A stretch of DNA of 64,000 nt. Origin: Balamuthia mandrillaris (lineage: Eukaryota; Discosea; Longamoebia; Balamuthiidae). How positions within the stretch are numbered: the first letter of the stretch is position 1; every line of letters starts with the position of its first letter. The position numbers and the translations under genes are program-made. This document shows, in pieces, positions 21,520 to 32,957 of this stretch. The stretch lies in the NCBI GenBank assembly GCA_031835245.1, contig JAVKOQ010000243.1, positions 1 to 64,000 on the forward strand. Direction: 5' to 3'. The notes under the pieces were generated by a model, which worked only from the letters and a program-made list of their open reading frames with translations, was not told the origin of the DNA and ran no database searches.

Positions 21520-24417
21520 CTAAGAGCCAAAGAAAGAAAATCCTCTGTCCTCCGTTCTGCCTCGCAAAAAGTCCCATACTATACACGTTCTATCCGAGCT
21601 GCCTGATACTATCTTGCTGGAATCAAACTTCACACTCGTCACCATCTCCGAATGCCCCTTTTTGTATTTTGACAAAAAAAACAAAAAAAAAACACATTAG
21701 TTCAACGTAAGAATAAAACCTGAAAAAATGGTAAACTGAAAACAAAGCAAACAAAATAAATGAAGAAACAAAAGAGAAGGTGAAAGAGCAAGAGATACCT
21801 GTAAGATTTGGATGCATTCACCGCTATTAATATCCCACACTCGAACGCACTCGTCCGCAGCGCCAGAGACAATCTTGTTCTGGTCAAAGCCGACGGCCAT
21901 TACGGTGTAACGATGCCCGCTCAGTTTCTTGATGACTTGTCCAGCTTGGAAGTCCCAAACGAATATCTGCCTGTCACGTGCTCCTGATACCAGTTTGTTG
22001 CTGTCTAAATCGAATTGAAGGCAGTACACCTGGTGAAGATCGTACAACAGAGCACCATTGTTAAAGAGTTTATCATATTGGATAGAAAAAGAAGAAAGGA
22101 GAAGGAAGAAAACCGGTTTACTATGAGCTTCCAAGATCCGTTGATAATGCTTCGAGCGTCTAAGATCAAAGATGTAAATGCCTTTCTCCCGTTTCGATGC
22201 CGTACACAAGATATCTTCCTGAAACTGAAGCGAACTTATGGAACCAACACAAGGCACTTTAATGGTCTTGATGCATTTGCCACTCTTCAGATCAAACATC
22301 TTTATGGTCTTGTCATCACTTCCGGTTACCAGCAGAGAAGAACTGAATTGTAAGCATTTGACTCCGCCATCATGTCCTTCACATAAGAGTACACATGAGA
22401 TTAAACAACGTAAACAATGAGGAGAAGGAGAGAAGACAGTAAGAAGCACCTTCAAGAACTCGAACACATCGTCCATTGTTGGGATCAAATTCACGTATCT
22501 TGCTGTCAGAGGAACCGGTGATGATCCTATTCTTGTCAAATTGAAGACACCATACCGGCGACGACACTTCTTCGTTTTTCAGCGTCTGCAGCATGTTGCC
22601 TGAAAGAGGAGTTGAACGACAAAAGACATTAAAACAACGAAACTGCAAAGAGGGAGAGAGAATAGTTAACCTGTCTGAGTGTTCCAAATCCGAACAGTCC
22701 CATCATAACTGCTGCTAACTAGCTTATTGGCATAAAAGTCAACGCAAGTGACCCATCCAGTATGTCCCCTCAACGTGCTTGTATGACATTGTCCGCTCTG
22801 CCAGTTTCTCTCCAACAGGAAACGAGCCTTGACCGTCTCTCGCCAGTCTCGATTGGCATCATCCTCTTGGTCCTCTGGTTGTCCCCATCGCCGCAGATGA
22901 TACTCGCTCCAGAGGAGCGCATCATTGGTGAGCCTTCGCCAATCAGTGGAAACCAGGTTGGCATTGCAAAGAGAGACTATGTCCAAGAAACTGAAGCAGT
23001 AGATGAGGAGCTCATCAGGAAAGTAGGCAGAAAGGTAGTTGCTTCCTCCACTTCTTCCCATGCCCTCAGCGAGTCTCTCAGCACCATCCAAAGCTTTCTC
23101 CAAAGAGAGGCGAGTCATGCTTTGTTCGCTGGATTGGAGGAGAGCAGGAACGGCCACTTTGTTGTTCTCTCCCAACGCAGAAGAGTCGGGAGGGGAGAGG
23201 GGAGGAGAGGAGGCTGCCTCTTCTTCTTCCTCGTCCGAGTCTCCCTCCGAGTCGGCAGGAATGTCTCTGGGAGAGAGGGAGACACCACTGCCGAGGCGAG
23301 CGTGTCCTTTCATATGTGCGGAGGAGGCCGTAATGGGACCTTTGAAAACGTTGTGCTCCCATGCACCACGCAGTACTTGGCCATCTTTTCTGTGGAATGT
23401 GCCTTCGCCGTGTCTTACCTGTTTTATTGTTGGGTTGGTTGAGATGAGTGAGAGAAGAGCAAAGAGAGACAAGCAAAGCATAGTTGCAGAGCCGTATTCA
23501 CTAGAGAAGAGAAATTGAACATAAAACAGCAGAGAGAGAGTACAAAGTAAGAAAAGCTGTACCACACGACAGTCACCATAATACCACTGAGCAGCCTGCC
23601 TATGCACCTGCGTCTTATCGGGCGCAAGGAATGCGTCCAAAAATGCCACAAGAGCAGAGGTCAGCGCCTCATTGCGTTCGTTGACCTCCACCACCAGGCA
23701 TTTGCTGATAAGACCCGGCATGGACGAGTAGGAACGTTCTCTTCGTATTCTTGGCTCTCCTCCTCCTCCTCTCTCTGATGACGATGCAGAAGAAGCAGAA
23801 CCAGCGGACGAAGGAGCGGAAGAGGACGAAGAGGAGATGAAAGAAGAAGCAGAAGCAGCTCTTGTTACCGTCGAAACAGATGAAGAGGTGGTGAAAGAAG
23901 AGAACGAAGCAGAAGAGGAAGAAGAAAAAGAAGGAGAGGAAGACGAGGGCGACAGAGCGGGCGGAGAAGAGGCGAAAGAAAGGACAGGAGAGCTGCCACC
24001 AACGGTAGCGGCTCCACCAGTTGAAGCAGAGACGGAGATGGGACTGGAGGAGAGGTGCGTTGGAATGGCAGGGTGTGAAGCACTGAGCATGGCGGAAGTG
24101 GAGGTGGAGGTAGAAGAAGATGGACTAGCAAAGGTTATGGGGTTGTTGACGGTTTTTCTTTCCCTCATTTTCTTGCGAAGACTGTTAGAAGCTTTCTTTT
24201 TAGAGGAAGAAGAAGACGACGACGAGGAAGAAAAGGTTTGTTGTGGACTGGTTGTGGCAGGCGGTGCTGTACTCTGTTGTTGCGATTGGGAAGAAGAAGC
24301 AGCGGAGGAGGAAACCCCAATACCGCCAAAGGAAACGTTCTCCTTGGAGGTTTGCTTGCCTTCTTTTTTCTTGCCTTCTTTGTCGTCCTTCGCTAGCATG
24401 CTATTGCCTCCCTTCAT
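21520..24417 (-). CDS. F-box/WD40 protein with MORN-like motif (SCF substrate receptor)
   Basis: Six exons, complement(21520..21657, 21799..22029, 22114..22376, 22450..22599, 22671..23418, 23566..24417), about 793 residues; the donor near 23566 could instead be 3 bases away. A Ser-rich disordered N-terminus of about 280 residues leads to a MORN-like motif (RHGEGTFHRKDGQVLRGAWE). An F-box follows at about 440-485 (FPDELLIYCFSFLDIVSLCN, STDWRRLTNDALLWSE). Seven WD40 repeats run from about 505 to the end, for example LRGHTGWVTCVDF..GTVRIWN and GHRYTVMAVGF..ECVRVWD. The last blade comes from the final exon (QGHSEMVTSVKFDSSKIVSG). By analogy to Cdc4/Fbw7 proteins it should recruit substrates to an SCF ubiquitin ligase; the MORN element may add lipid or membrane contact. 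Confidence 0.9.
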
Positions 24418-24701
24418 TTCTGACAAACGGACCTGCGGCAAGGGAAAGAAGCTACAGATGGGGTGGGGGTAGCGTTGTGCAACCAAACCTTTGGTAGTCT
24501 CGGCTTCACTTCTCTTGGTCGTCACTTTTTTGTTGGAAATTATTTGATACAAAGTACCAAATAATTATTAATAATTTGGCGGAAAAAATGATATTTGTCC
24601 GTAATTAAACCATTTAAAGATGTTTTATCGCGATATTTTCGGCCCAACGAAACCCAAGCGTCTCTTCGGGAAAGAAGAAGTAGAAGAGAGAGACATCAAC
24701 G
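24418..24701. other. Divergent intergenic promoter region
   Basis: Lies between the minus-strand F-box gene and the plus-strand coiled-coil gene. Very AT-rich around 24540-24630, with TTTGGCGGAAAA at 24575-24586 resembling an E2F site. Confidence 0.45.
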
Positions 24702-25862
24702 ATGCTCAGGAAAGCAGGGGTGTATGCAGGAGCCTTCAACGGTGCGGAACCGATCGTTCTCCCGCAGTACGTGAAACGAAATGCCTCTGACGGGTACTAC
24801 TCCTCCTACCCCAGGCAGGTGGGACGAGTTCCAAGCCACTGGCTCACTTGGAAGCTGCTCTTGATTGCCTTGGCCTTTCTCTTTCTGCTCTACATGCTCA
24901 TTGAGCTCCTCAAAGTCAAACGTCTCTCCGAGTTGGAGCAGTGGAAGTCCCTCTCCGCCAAAGAGCAGCAAGAGGCAGCCGAACAACGAAAAGCCAGAGA
25001 GGAAGCCGAGGAAGAAGTCAGGAACATGCAGCGCCAACTCTCACGGCATGACTTGGAAAGCAAACGTGCGAGAGAGGAGCTGGAAGAACAACTGAAACGG
25101 GAAAAGGAGGCGATGCAAGTACTTCGCCAAAAGTTGGGGCAAATGTCGCTTGACGAGCAACGCGTTCAATCCGTTTTGGACAACCCTCTTGCTCGTGCCT
25201 CTGCTATCAGAGCAGTACCGGAGGAACAACAGAGACAAGAGCGAGCAGACCACATGGAGGAGCACAGAAGACAACAAAAGCAAATGGAACAAGAGTTGAA
25301 GGAGTTGGCAGAGTTGAGGGAGAGAAGCAGAGAGTTGGAGCAGCAGGTCTGGGAGCTCCAAAGGCAAAAGGAAGAAGTGGAACGGACCATGAGGTTCACT
25401 CTGACTAGCAAGCTGAAGGCGGAGCAGCAGATAGAGGAGTTGCAAAGGGAGCTCAGTGAGCAGCAAGAGAAGAAAGAGATGACCGTGGGGAGAAAAGAAG
25501 ACCTGGAAGCAAAGAAAGAAGCAGTAGCCGAAGCAGAAAAGAAGCAGAAGCACGAACCATTTGCTTTGAAGGATGATGAGAAAGCGGAGGAGAATGTTGC
25601 ACAAGAAGAGGAAGATGTTGAAGAAGAGGAACGAGATATAGCTCAGAAAGAATGGATGCTATGGCGGAAGAGGCATAGATCAACAGTTGATGGTGAACAA
25701 GACAGAGTAACTAATGGGGATAAAGAAGAAGAAAAGGTAAATGAAGATGAAGGAGAGTTGGCCAGGGAAGAACGAAAAGAAATATTTGAAGCTATGAAGC
25801 AAAGAGCACAACAACTGCGAGGCAAAGAAGCAGACAAAGTAGAAGCTATGGAAGAGGATTAA
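24702..25862 (+). CDS. Single-pass membrane protein with long coiled coil
   Basis: Single exon, 386 residues; no family recognised. A short N-terminal part (MLRKAGVYAGAFNGAEPIVL) has no signal peptide. One transmembrane helix lies at about 49-70 (WKLLLIALAFLFLLYMLIEL). The remaining 310 residues are a nearly unbroken charged coiled coil rich in Glu, Gln, Lys and Arg, becoming very acidic near the end (EEKVNEDEGELAREERKE). Topology suggests a tail-out organelle membrane protein working as a tether or scaffold. It shares its 5' region with the F-box gene. Function unknown. Confidence 0.75.
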   Translation: MLRKAGVYAGAFNGAEPIVLPQYVKRNASDGYYSSYPRQVGRVPSHWLTWKLLLIALAFLFLLYMLIELLKVKRLSELEQWKSLSAKEQQEAAEQRKAREEAEEEVRNMQRQLSRHDLESKRAREELEEQLKREKEAMQVLRQKLGQMSLDEQRVQSVLDNPLARASAIRAVPEEQQRQERADHMEEHRRQQKQMEQELKELAELRERSRELEQQVWELQRQKEEVERTMRFTLTSKLKAEQQIEELQRELSEQQEKKEMTVGRKEDLEAKKEAVAEAEKKQKHEPFALKDDEKAEENVAQEEEDVEEEERDIAQKEWMLWRKRHRSTVDGEQDRVTNGDKEEEKVNEDEGELAREERKEIFEAMKQRAQQLRGKEADKVEAMEED

Positions 25863-25958
25863 CGGGATAATGAGTATTAACAAAGAAGCTGAAGAAGGAT
25901 AGCGTCCTATGGCGCACATAGACAAAATAAATATCCACAGTTGCGAAGAAGCGTCAAG

Positions 25959-26558
25959 TCAAGAGCTCTTTTTGGGATGAGTTCCTTTCGACGGTCCTGT
26001 GCGTCGTCGTTCAGTAGTTATTTGTTTCCTGCCGCGATTTGTTTTTGGTGTTGGTCGTTCTTCTCGTTCTTCTGCTGGTTCTTCTTCTTCTTCTTCTTCT
26101 TCTTCTTCTTCTGCTAGTTGCTGTTGTGTATCTTCTTGGGTGTGGTAGTCGGCGTGATGTCCAGAGTCTTCCTCTTCCTCTTTGCCGTGTTCCAGTTCAT
26201 GGCGGTACAGTTTCATAGACTCTGCATCAAAAAGCATCAACAGATGTGTTAGATCCGGCATGAGGGAGTGAGAAATTGATATGAACCATACCAGCTCTCA
26301 ATTTCTTGATGGTAGCAGCCCAGCGAGCCATTTGTGTACGTTTGGTTCCCAAATCGGACTCTCATGGTCTAATCATCAAAAAACATGATGAGATTGAGAA
26401 AAAACAAGGGTGTGAAGTTGATTGTAGGAGAAAGAAAGAAGGGAGTCACGAGTACGGCGTTTTCTTGTAGGAGACACCACGCCAAAGTGTAAAGACCCTT
26501 GATGCGCGTTGTCACCGCCTGCTACTTCTTTATCTTTCTCTTCAACCTGGCTGTTCAT
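25959..26558 (-). CDS. Small protein with basic N-terminus and acidic tail, unknown
   Basis: Three exons, complement(25959..26221, 26292..26360, 26456..26558), 144 residues; phases 1 and 1 join correctly. No family recognised. The N-terminal third has a basic patch (VVSPTRKRRQSDLG), a short helix follows (MARWAATIKKLRAESMKLYR), then a run of about a dozen Glu, then a basic tail (PKTNRGRKQITTERRR) resembling a nuclear signal. The composition suggests a nuclear or chromatin-associated protein, which is inference only. Its 5' flank has GGCGGGAAAA at 26604-26613 and TGTCGACT at 26620-26627, both within 70 bases of the ATG. Confidence 0.65.
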
Positions 26559-27018
26559 GTTGTTGTTCTTGTTGGCTTGGTGGAAGGGAACTTTTTTTTT
26601 TATGGCGGGAAAATATAACTGTCGACTTTATCTCGCATTGATCTGAAATTTTCAAACCATAAATCAAAAATCAAAAGAGAGGCTGAATAAGAAATCAAAA
26701 ACCAGATGACCGATCATCATTCATGTTTTCCGTTGGAAATACCGTCCGCTTTCCTCGGGTTCGAATCCGTATGGGGATTGCGCACTGCTCGATGGGTAGT
26801 TTTGAGAGCCACACTTACCCCAACGATGCCGAAAGGGAATGTTTGGATTGTTCCACAATGCAATCCCCATAAGAGGATTATTCCTCCTGCTGAATTTCCA
26901 TCACAAACAAGAGGGATGCTTCTCCTCATCTATATATTAATGGTGTGCACTTTGTGCTTCCATCTTCATCTTTCACTCATACAACAAACAACAACCGCAA
27001 AACAACATACAACAAACA
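26559..27018. other. Divergent intergenic; promoter of SIMPL copy 4
   Basis: Holds E2F-like and TGTCGAC-type sites near the minus-strand gene, and a TATATATTAA box at 26931-26940 about 80 bases before the SIMPL ATG. No gene seen. Confidence 0.5.
26931..26940 (+). promoter_or_regulatory. TATA-like box of SIMPL copy 4
   Basis: tatatattaa, about 80 bases before ATG 27019, matching the position seen before other SIMPL genes. Confidence 0.5.
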
Positions 27019-27753
27019 ATGGCAAGAACAGCTTTCTTTTTGGTTTTGATCCTCGCCGCCTCTTTGGCCTCGTTCGCCCATGCCGAGGAATGGGAATGGA
27101 AACAGACCTTGACGGTGACGGGAGAAGGCGTGGTGGAGGTGGAAGCCGATGACGCCAAGGTCTTTCTGGGAGTGGAGGTCTTCGCCAAAACTGCCGACCA
27201 AGCCCAGGACAAAGCAGCCCTCCTCATCTCATACATTGTCAACTTCCTCAAGAACCAGGAGAAGGTGGAGGACATCGAGACAGCGTTCTTCGACATCCGC
27301 CCAGTGATCAAGTACAACAAGCTGGAGGGATTCGTGGCGGTGCACATCCTGAGCTTCAAGGTGAAGGAGTTGGAGAAGTTGGGCTTCATCATCGATGGGG
27401 CCATCTACGCAGGAGCCAACCGAGTGGACTTCATCAAGTTCCTGGTGGACAAGGATGACTTCAAGGAGGCTCAAGAGGATGCCTTGGAGAAGGCCCTCCT
27501 GGCTGCTGCCAAGCAAGCAGAGGTCATCTTGGGGGCCTTGGATTTGGAGCTGGAGTTCGTGAAGCTCTTGAAGGTGGAGGTGGTGTCTGTGGACATCATC
27601 AAGGGTCATGGCAAGTTCGGCAGCGTGGTGGACTGGTCTGGTTCCTCCTCCTCTTCTTCCTCCTCCTTTGTGAAGATCGAGCCAGAGCAGTTTGTCAAGG
27701 CTGTGGTTAAGGTCACCTTAGTGGTGGATGAACCCCAGGTGGACGGTAAATAA
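27019..27753 (+). CDS. Secreted SIMPL-domain (DUF541) protein, copy 4 (type A)
   Basis: Single exon, 244 residues. Signal peptide MARTAFFLVLILAASLASFA then HAEEWEWKQTLTVTGEGVVE. Type A is marked by KTADQAQDKAALLISYIVNF and by AAAKQAEVILGALDLE in the last helix; the close relative is the minus-strand gene 42555-43292. A Ser tract and FVKIEPEQFVKAVVKVTLVV end the protein. The leader is almost pure CAA/ACA. A (GA)n run begins about 50 bases past the stop. Role: secreted or luminal, biochemical function unknown. Confidence 0.9.
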   Translation: MARTAFFLVLILAASLASFAHAEEWEWKQTLTVTGEGVVEVEADDAKVFLGVEVFAKTADQAQDKAALLISYIVNFLKNQEKVEDIETAFFDIRPVIKYNKLEGFVAVHILSFKVKELEKLGFIIDGAIYAGANRVDFIKFLVDKDDFKEAQEDALEKALLAAAKQAEVILGALDLELEFVKLLKVEVVSVDIIKGHGKFGSVVDWSGSSSSSSSSFVKIEPEQFVKAVVKVTLVVDEPQVDGK

Positions 27754-27802
27754 ATAAATTGAAAGCTCAGCAATGCCTTATGAGAGCAAGAGAGAAGAAA
27801 GG

Positions 27803-27842
<40 letters not shown>

Positions 27843-28666
27843 AAAGAGAGAGAAGTACAAACAAGAATGAATAATTAAGAATGCAACGGATATCAAGTAG
27901 ACCAAGGAAGCTACGATGAAAAAATGTTCAAAGGTGGAGGTGAAGAGAAGAAGGAACACAGACCGCGGGACAAGAAAGAGAACGACCACTTGAATAAGAT
28001 TGAGCTGCCTCAAATGATGGCTTAAAAAACAAAAGAGTACCACGCTTTGTAACGTGTGGCTCACTTGTCCAGGCCAGTATCTTCTCGAAAAACACACTAG
28101 GCCATGTTTTTCTTTTGCGCTCGACTGATCCTCCTCTCTTCACTTCGCCATCGGTTAAGGACAGACTTACTGTACCCTACAATCGTTCATAACGCCTACT
28201 CATGCGTGCCGATAACAGCACCGGACTCCTCCTATCCCAGCTTCCGGTTGGGCAGGAGTAGTAGACAAGAGAGAGAAATCCTCTGTTCTGCTCAACCGTC
28301 GGCACTAATGGCAGGGTTGAGGGGTCGGATTGCTAGTCCGAATTTGGCCTTTTTTTTTTTTGCCGATTTGCATTGCGAGAGTTTCCGCCCAGATCTCCTG
28401 CGTGCGAAATGAATCGGATGGCTTTTGCGCTGGATGGGACATGCTGTTCGGTGTTGGTGGAGCAAATCGATCCAAAAATCGGCATGTGAGTGCGTATACT
28501 TCCATGAAATGGTCTTTCGTCCATCTCATATGAAGCACATTTGCCTTGCAAAGTTTCTGGAACAACCAGCAGAAATTCTGCCTCGTTCAGATATAAATGT
28601 AAGCGTATTTGCCTCATAACGTTTCTTCTCACCTCACAACAAACAAACAACAACAACACAAACACA
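27754..28666. other. Intergenic between SIMPL copies 4 and 5
   Basis: Includes a (GA)n run at about 27804-27838 and about 700 bases with no supportable gene on either strand. Near copy 5 it has ctcatatgaagcac at 28525-28538, shared with the 40633-41367 gene, and a TATA-like box at 28590-28599. Confidence 0.5.
28590..28599 (+). promoter_or_regulatory. TATA-like box of SIMPL copy 5
   Basis: gatataaatg, about 70 bases before ATG 28667. Confidence 0.5.
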
Positions 28667-29425
28667 ATGGCAAGAACAGCTTTCTTTTTGGTTTTGATCC
28701 TCGCCGCCTCTTTGGCCTCTTTTGCCCATGCCGAGGAATGGGAGTGGAAGAAACAAACCGTGACTGTCACTGGAGAAGGCATTGTGGGAGTGGAAGCGGA
28801 TGATGCCAAGGTCTTTCTGGGAGTGGAGGTCTTCGCCAAAACAGCCCGCCAAGCCCAGGAAAAAGCTGCCTTCATCATTGCTCGCATCGTCCACTTCCTC
28901 AAGAACGTGGATGATGTGGAGGACATTGAGACAGCGTTCTTCGACATCCGCCCAGTGATCAAGTACAACAAGCTGGTGGGATTCGTGGCGGTGCACATCC
29001 TGAGCTTCAAGGTGAAGGAGTTGGAGAAGTTGGGCTTCATCATCGATGGGGCCATCTACGCAGGAGCCAACCGAGTGGACTTCATCAAGTTCTTGGTGGA
29101 CAAGGATGACTTCAAGGAGGCTCAAGAGGATGCCTTGGAGAAGGCCATCAAAGATGCCGGCAGGCAGTTCGAAGAAATTGCAGAGGAGTTGGACTTGGTG
29201 TTCGAGAAGATCTTGAAGGTGGAGGTGGTGTCTGTGGACATCATCAAAGGCAAGGAGAAGTTTGGCAGCGTGGTGGACTGGTGGTCCAACTCCTCCTCCT
29301 CCTCTTCCTCCTCCTCCTTTGTGAAGCCCGAGCCGGAGCAATTCGTCAAGGCTGTGGTGAGAATCACTGTAAAGGTTGATGAAGTTGGTGGTGATGGTGA
29401 CGGTGATGGTGATGGATTGGACTGA
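28667..29425 (+). CDS. Secreted SIMPL-domain (DUF541) protein, copy 5 (type B)
   Basis: Single exon, 252 residues, started at the ATG giving the family signal peptide MARTAFFLVLILAASLASFA with a CAA-rich leader. SIMPL domain as in copy 3 and the 40633 gene (TARQAQEKAAFIIARIVHFL is the type B mark). It differs at its end: after FVKAVVRITVKVDEVGG comes a GD repeat, and it closes with GLD. That ending and its 3' UTR reappear elsewhere: the GD tail in the type A gene 42555-43292, and the UTR in the fragment at 40215-40475. Confidence 0.9.
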   Translation: MARTAFFLVLILAASLASFAHAEEWEWKKQTVTVTGEGIVGVEADDAKVFLGVEVFAKTARQAQEKAAFIIARIVHFLKNVDDVEDIETAFFDIRPVIKYNKLVGFVAVHILSFKVKELEKLGFIIDGAIYAGANRVDFIKFLVDKDDFKEAQEDALEKAIKDAGRQFEEIAEELDLVFEKILKVEVVSVDIIKGKEKFGSVVDWWSNSSSSSSSSSFVKPEPEQFVKAVVRITVKVDEVGGDGDGDGDGLD

Positions 29426-29659
29426 AGGTGAGGGTCTGTTCCTTTTTTTTCCCCCACTTCAACAATAACAAAGTTTGATGAACACAAACTTCAATGAAGG
29501 GACATAAGATGAAATAAACACATGATGAGTGGATGGTAGTTGGTGTTGGTTCTTTGGGAGAGAGAGAATTTTGCTAAGAAAAGTTTACTGCAAACAAGCA
29601 AAGATAACTTAGGAAAATAATAGTTAAACACGTGATGTTAAACTTTTTGTACGAAGGTG

Positions 29660-32389
29660 TCATGAGTGGACTAAAGCAGCCAACAGTTGTGCTTTGAGAT
29701 CAGCAATCGCCAGAGATAGCTCTCTATCCATTTGTTCCAACCTCTGTTCCACTTGCGCTTCCAAAGACAGAAGGCCGTTTGTTGCTGACGGCGGCGGCTC
29801 CAACAGAAGCAGCTGTCGTTGACGATGTTGCGAATCACCCATTCCGATGGCCAAAGGGGGAGAAGAAGGTGACTTATTCATTAAAGCTTTTAGTTCAAAC
29901 ACCAAGTTTGCGTTGGCAGCATCCAACGCCATGATTTGGCGATAGTAGGAGATCGAAAAAGCGAACAACATGACAGCCATCGCTATCGCAAAGACAAAGA
30001 GAACAGAGCGAAGACTCAGCAACCCGTTCGTTTGCCACCACGAAACAGAGGAAGGTGTCTTGGTTTTGATGGAAGGGGATGATGTCAGTCGCGGAGATTG
30101 TTGCGAAATGGATGTTGAATCAGAGATAGTGAATGTTGAATCCAGCGCAGCGGAAGAGGAAGTAAGAGAAGGAGAAGAAGGAGGAGAAGGAGAGGAGGAA
30201 GGAGAGGGAGATGAAGAGGCAGGTAGACGAGAGATTTCTTCTTCAGCATGTTGAAAGAAATGGTGAATATAGTTATTCATTCTCTTCAAAACGGTTCTTT
30301 CAATAAGCTCTGCAGCCCCAAAGCAAACAAATAATTTTAGACACGAAAAAGAAAAGAAGAAAGGCAGAAAAGAAGCATGAAAAACCTTGAATGATTGGCG
30401 GTTTGTTCAGCCACTCCACCCAGAACGAGATCTTCACTTCAACTTGTTGTGGGCTGAGTTGCGTTACTTCCCAACGATTCTTTTGTACAAACTCGTCCAC
30501 ATACATTGCGCCAAAAGTACGAGTCTCGGTCGTCTTTATCAGCTTGCTTTTGTGTTTTCACACGTGTTACCAAACTGCGATAAGTTAAACATACATTAAA
30601 ATGAAGGAAAAAGCAACATACTCTTTGTTTGATCTACAACAAAAGTGTATCTGTTGAGCTGATATTTTGTTCTTAAAGAGCTCACTGTGTTGCGTGTTTC
30701 CAAACTCGAAGCTCAGGAAACGAAGAAGATAGTTTCCTTCTTCCTCTTCGCAGAGACCCCAGGTTCCACGTTCAACCTCTGTTAAAAAATGGTTAGATAA
30801 CAAAAATTGAGAAAAATGGAACATGACATGGAAACAAACCTTTAGAACATTCAATCTCGTGAACGTGATAAATACAGCTTGATTCGTCGGAGAGAAAGTA
30901 ATACCAAAACTGAGCCAAGCTTAACGGTAACGTTTTGGACAGCACAGCTCTCGTTTCCAGAGCGGTTCTCTCGTCTTCGTTTCGCAGGTTCAACTTCGGA
31001 GAAATAGGAGGCAATTGTTGAACGTTCTCATCAGAGACGAGCACTTTAAACAAGTCTTTTCGAGATGCCTTGGCAATTTCTTCTTCTTCATCAGATTTGT
31101 TGTTACTATTGTCTTCAGAAAGGCCGCTCTTTCTTGAGAATGATTTTGATGACTCATGTCGAAGCTTTTCCAGGTCGACTGACTTTAATGAGAGATGAAA
31201 TTAGAGGTTGCTCCCTTGGAAGATGAAACGCAGGGCAAGAACAAGAAGACTTACGGTATCTCCTTTACAACGATTCAAAACAGACATCAACACTTTGTAC
31301 ACACGTTTTTGATGCATGAAATGGCTAAACTTGAGCTATTCAAGCAATGGTGGTTCCTATATCAGTGGTGAAGAAACAAAAACAGGCCAAGAAACAAAAA
31401 GGCACGGACTTACAGTGATAGGTTCTCCTTCGGACAAGTACGTTACTTCGATCTTCTTTATCGGCTTCATTTGAATATCTATGACACTGGCCATCGGTAT
31501 TGTTCTCTGTTGTGACCACAAATAGGAACGACAGAACGAGTGAGAAAAGAAGAAGCTCGCAAGCGAAAAAGGAAGGAAACATACGCAGGAAGTGTTGGTC
31601 GAAGAAGCGAAACACAGGTAATGAGGTAGGATATACAAGTTGCCGTGATGTATCGCCTTCAAGTGAAGCACACAATGGGTAGGTTCTATAGCCAAACAAC
31701 GATGCAAAAAATAAAAGACAGTCAGCTGAAGAATCTACAACGAAAAGAGGAGGAAGTCACTAACTTCGAACAGGATCGGCCACTTCTTCTATCGGAACGT
31801 TGAACCGTTCACTCAACACTTGCAGCTTCTTGCTCTTCTTGCCAATGTCTTCCGGCAACATCCATGCTGTCACTGAGTTTCTTCTGGTTCTGGCGGTGCT
31901 CTCCTCGTTCTCTTCCTCTTCTTGCTTTGCGTCCTTTCCGTCTTCTTGTAGTTGAGCTTCCGTTTCTTTGTCGTCGCTCTCATCCAATTTAAACTTGACT
32001 ACGCTGCCGCCCCCACAAAGAGCAGCTTCTGGCCCGTCGTTAAGCTTGAAGCTGACTCGACTTCCTTCGCCACTGACAGGAACAGCACCGCTGTTCTCGC
32101 TCTCTTGTTTCCTCTTCTCTTTCTCCCTCTTCTTCTTCTCCTTCTTCTCCAGTTTTTCCCTCTTCTTGGCCTCTTTTCTAGCTTTCTTCTCCTCTTCCTT
32201 TTGCTCCTTCAAAAGGGACTTGCTGCTGTTTCTTCTTCCCGTGTCGTGCGAGGCGCGGCGCAGGACCGAGAAGTTGGCAGAGAGGGGCCGCTTCTTTCGT
32301 ATCAAGGTTTCGTCGCTGAGGCTCTTCGGCGGCAAACCGCTTGGAAAGAGTTTGAGGTTGCCAGTAGTTCTTTCTTCTGCCTCTGCCAT
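29660..32389 (-). CDS. GRAM-VASt membrane protein, LAM/GRAMD1-like lipid transfer
   Basis: Eight exons, complement(29660..30309, 30386..30546, 30622..30778, 30840..31182, 31255..31335, 31414..31506, 31585..31685, 31765..32389), 736 residues, every phase consistent. A Lys/Glu-rich N-terminus leads to a GRAM domain at about 195-305 (HLKAIHHGNLYILPHYLCFA, TIPMASVIDIQMKPIKKIEV). A VASt domain follows at about 360-545 (AVLSKTLPLSLAQFWYYFLS, EVERGTWGLCEEEEGNYLLR, TTETRTFGAMYVDEFVQKNR, VEVKISFWVEWLN). One transmembrane helix lies at about 620-640 (LRSVLFVFAIAMAVMLFAFS), then a short coiled coil. This order matches yeast LAM/Ltc and animal GRAMD1/Aster proteins, which sit in the ER at contact sites and move sterol. 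Sterol transfer here is inferred from family. Confidence 0.9.
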
Positions 32390-32957
32390 CTGCGCTGTTC
32401 TTTCTTAGTTGTGTTCTAAAGTGTGTGTGTTATATCGGTTGAAGCAAAAAAAAAAGTGTGCGCAGAGACAGAGAGAAGGCAGCTATGCCAGCTATTGTTG
32501 GTAGAAAAGTATTGTGTGTTTGTGCGTGTGGGTGTTGACGGCCCGAAGAATGATTCAAAGAAGAGAGGAAGTCAAGTTGAAGTAGTTTGAAAAGAAAAAA
32601 ATGTTGAGGGGGACGTGTGTCTTGATTTATTTTCGTCCTCTCGCTCGCATAAGACAAAAAAAAAAGATTTCATTTCATTATGTGACATGATTGGTTATTC
32701 GGATATTAATTTATCCGACGCGATCATTTTAGGAGAAATTAATACCCGTTTTCGTCGACATAATTGCACAAAAGGAAAACTTTTCGGCGATCTGTTCGGA
32801 TAAGCAAATAGACGCTTTGATTTGATTGGTTGCCACGAAAACATGTTTGGTTTTCTATTGGTTATTGGGATACACCGCACAAAAAAAAAAGTGTCTGCAA
32901 TCGGATTTGAAATTGGGTCCTGTTGTCGACAAAAATCGCTCGATTGCCTTCTCTCGG
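32390..32957. other. Intergenic; 5' flank of GRAM-VASt gene
   Basis: AT-rich. GTCGACA occurs at 32754-32760 and TGTCGACA at 32924-32931. No gene seen. Confidence 0.5.

Noticed and set aside
26750-26775. GGTTCGAATCC tRNA B-box phrase
   Set aside because: No matching A-box, anticodon or acceptor stem around it.
28070-28340. Possible gene or structural RNA between SIMPL copies 4 and 5
   Set aside because: Open frames lack features and I could not find a convincing stem set; left as intergenic.
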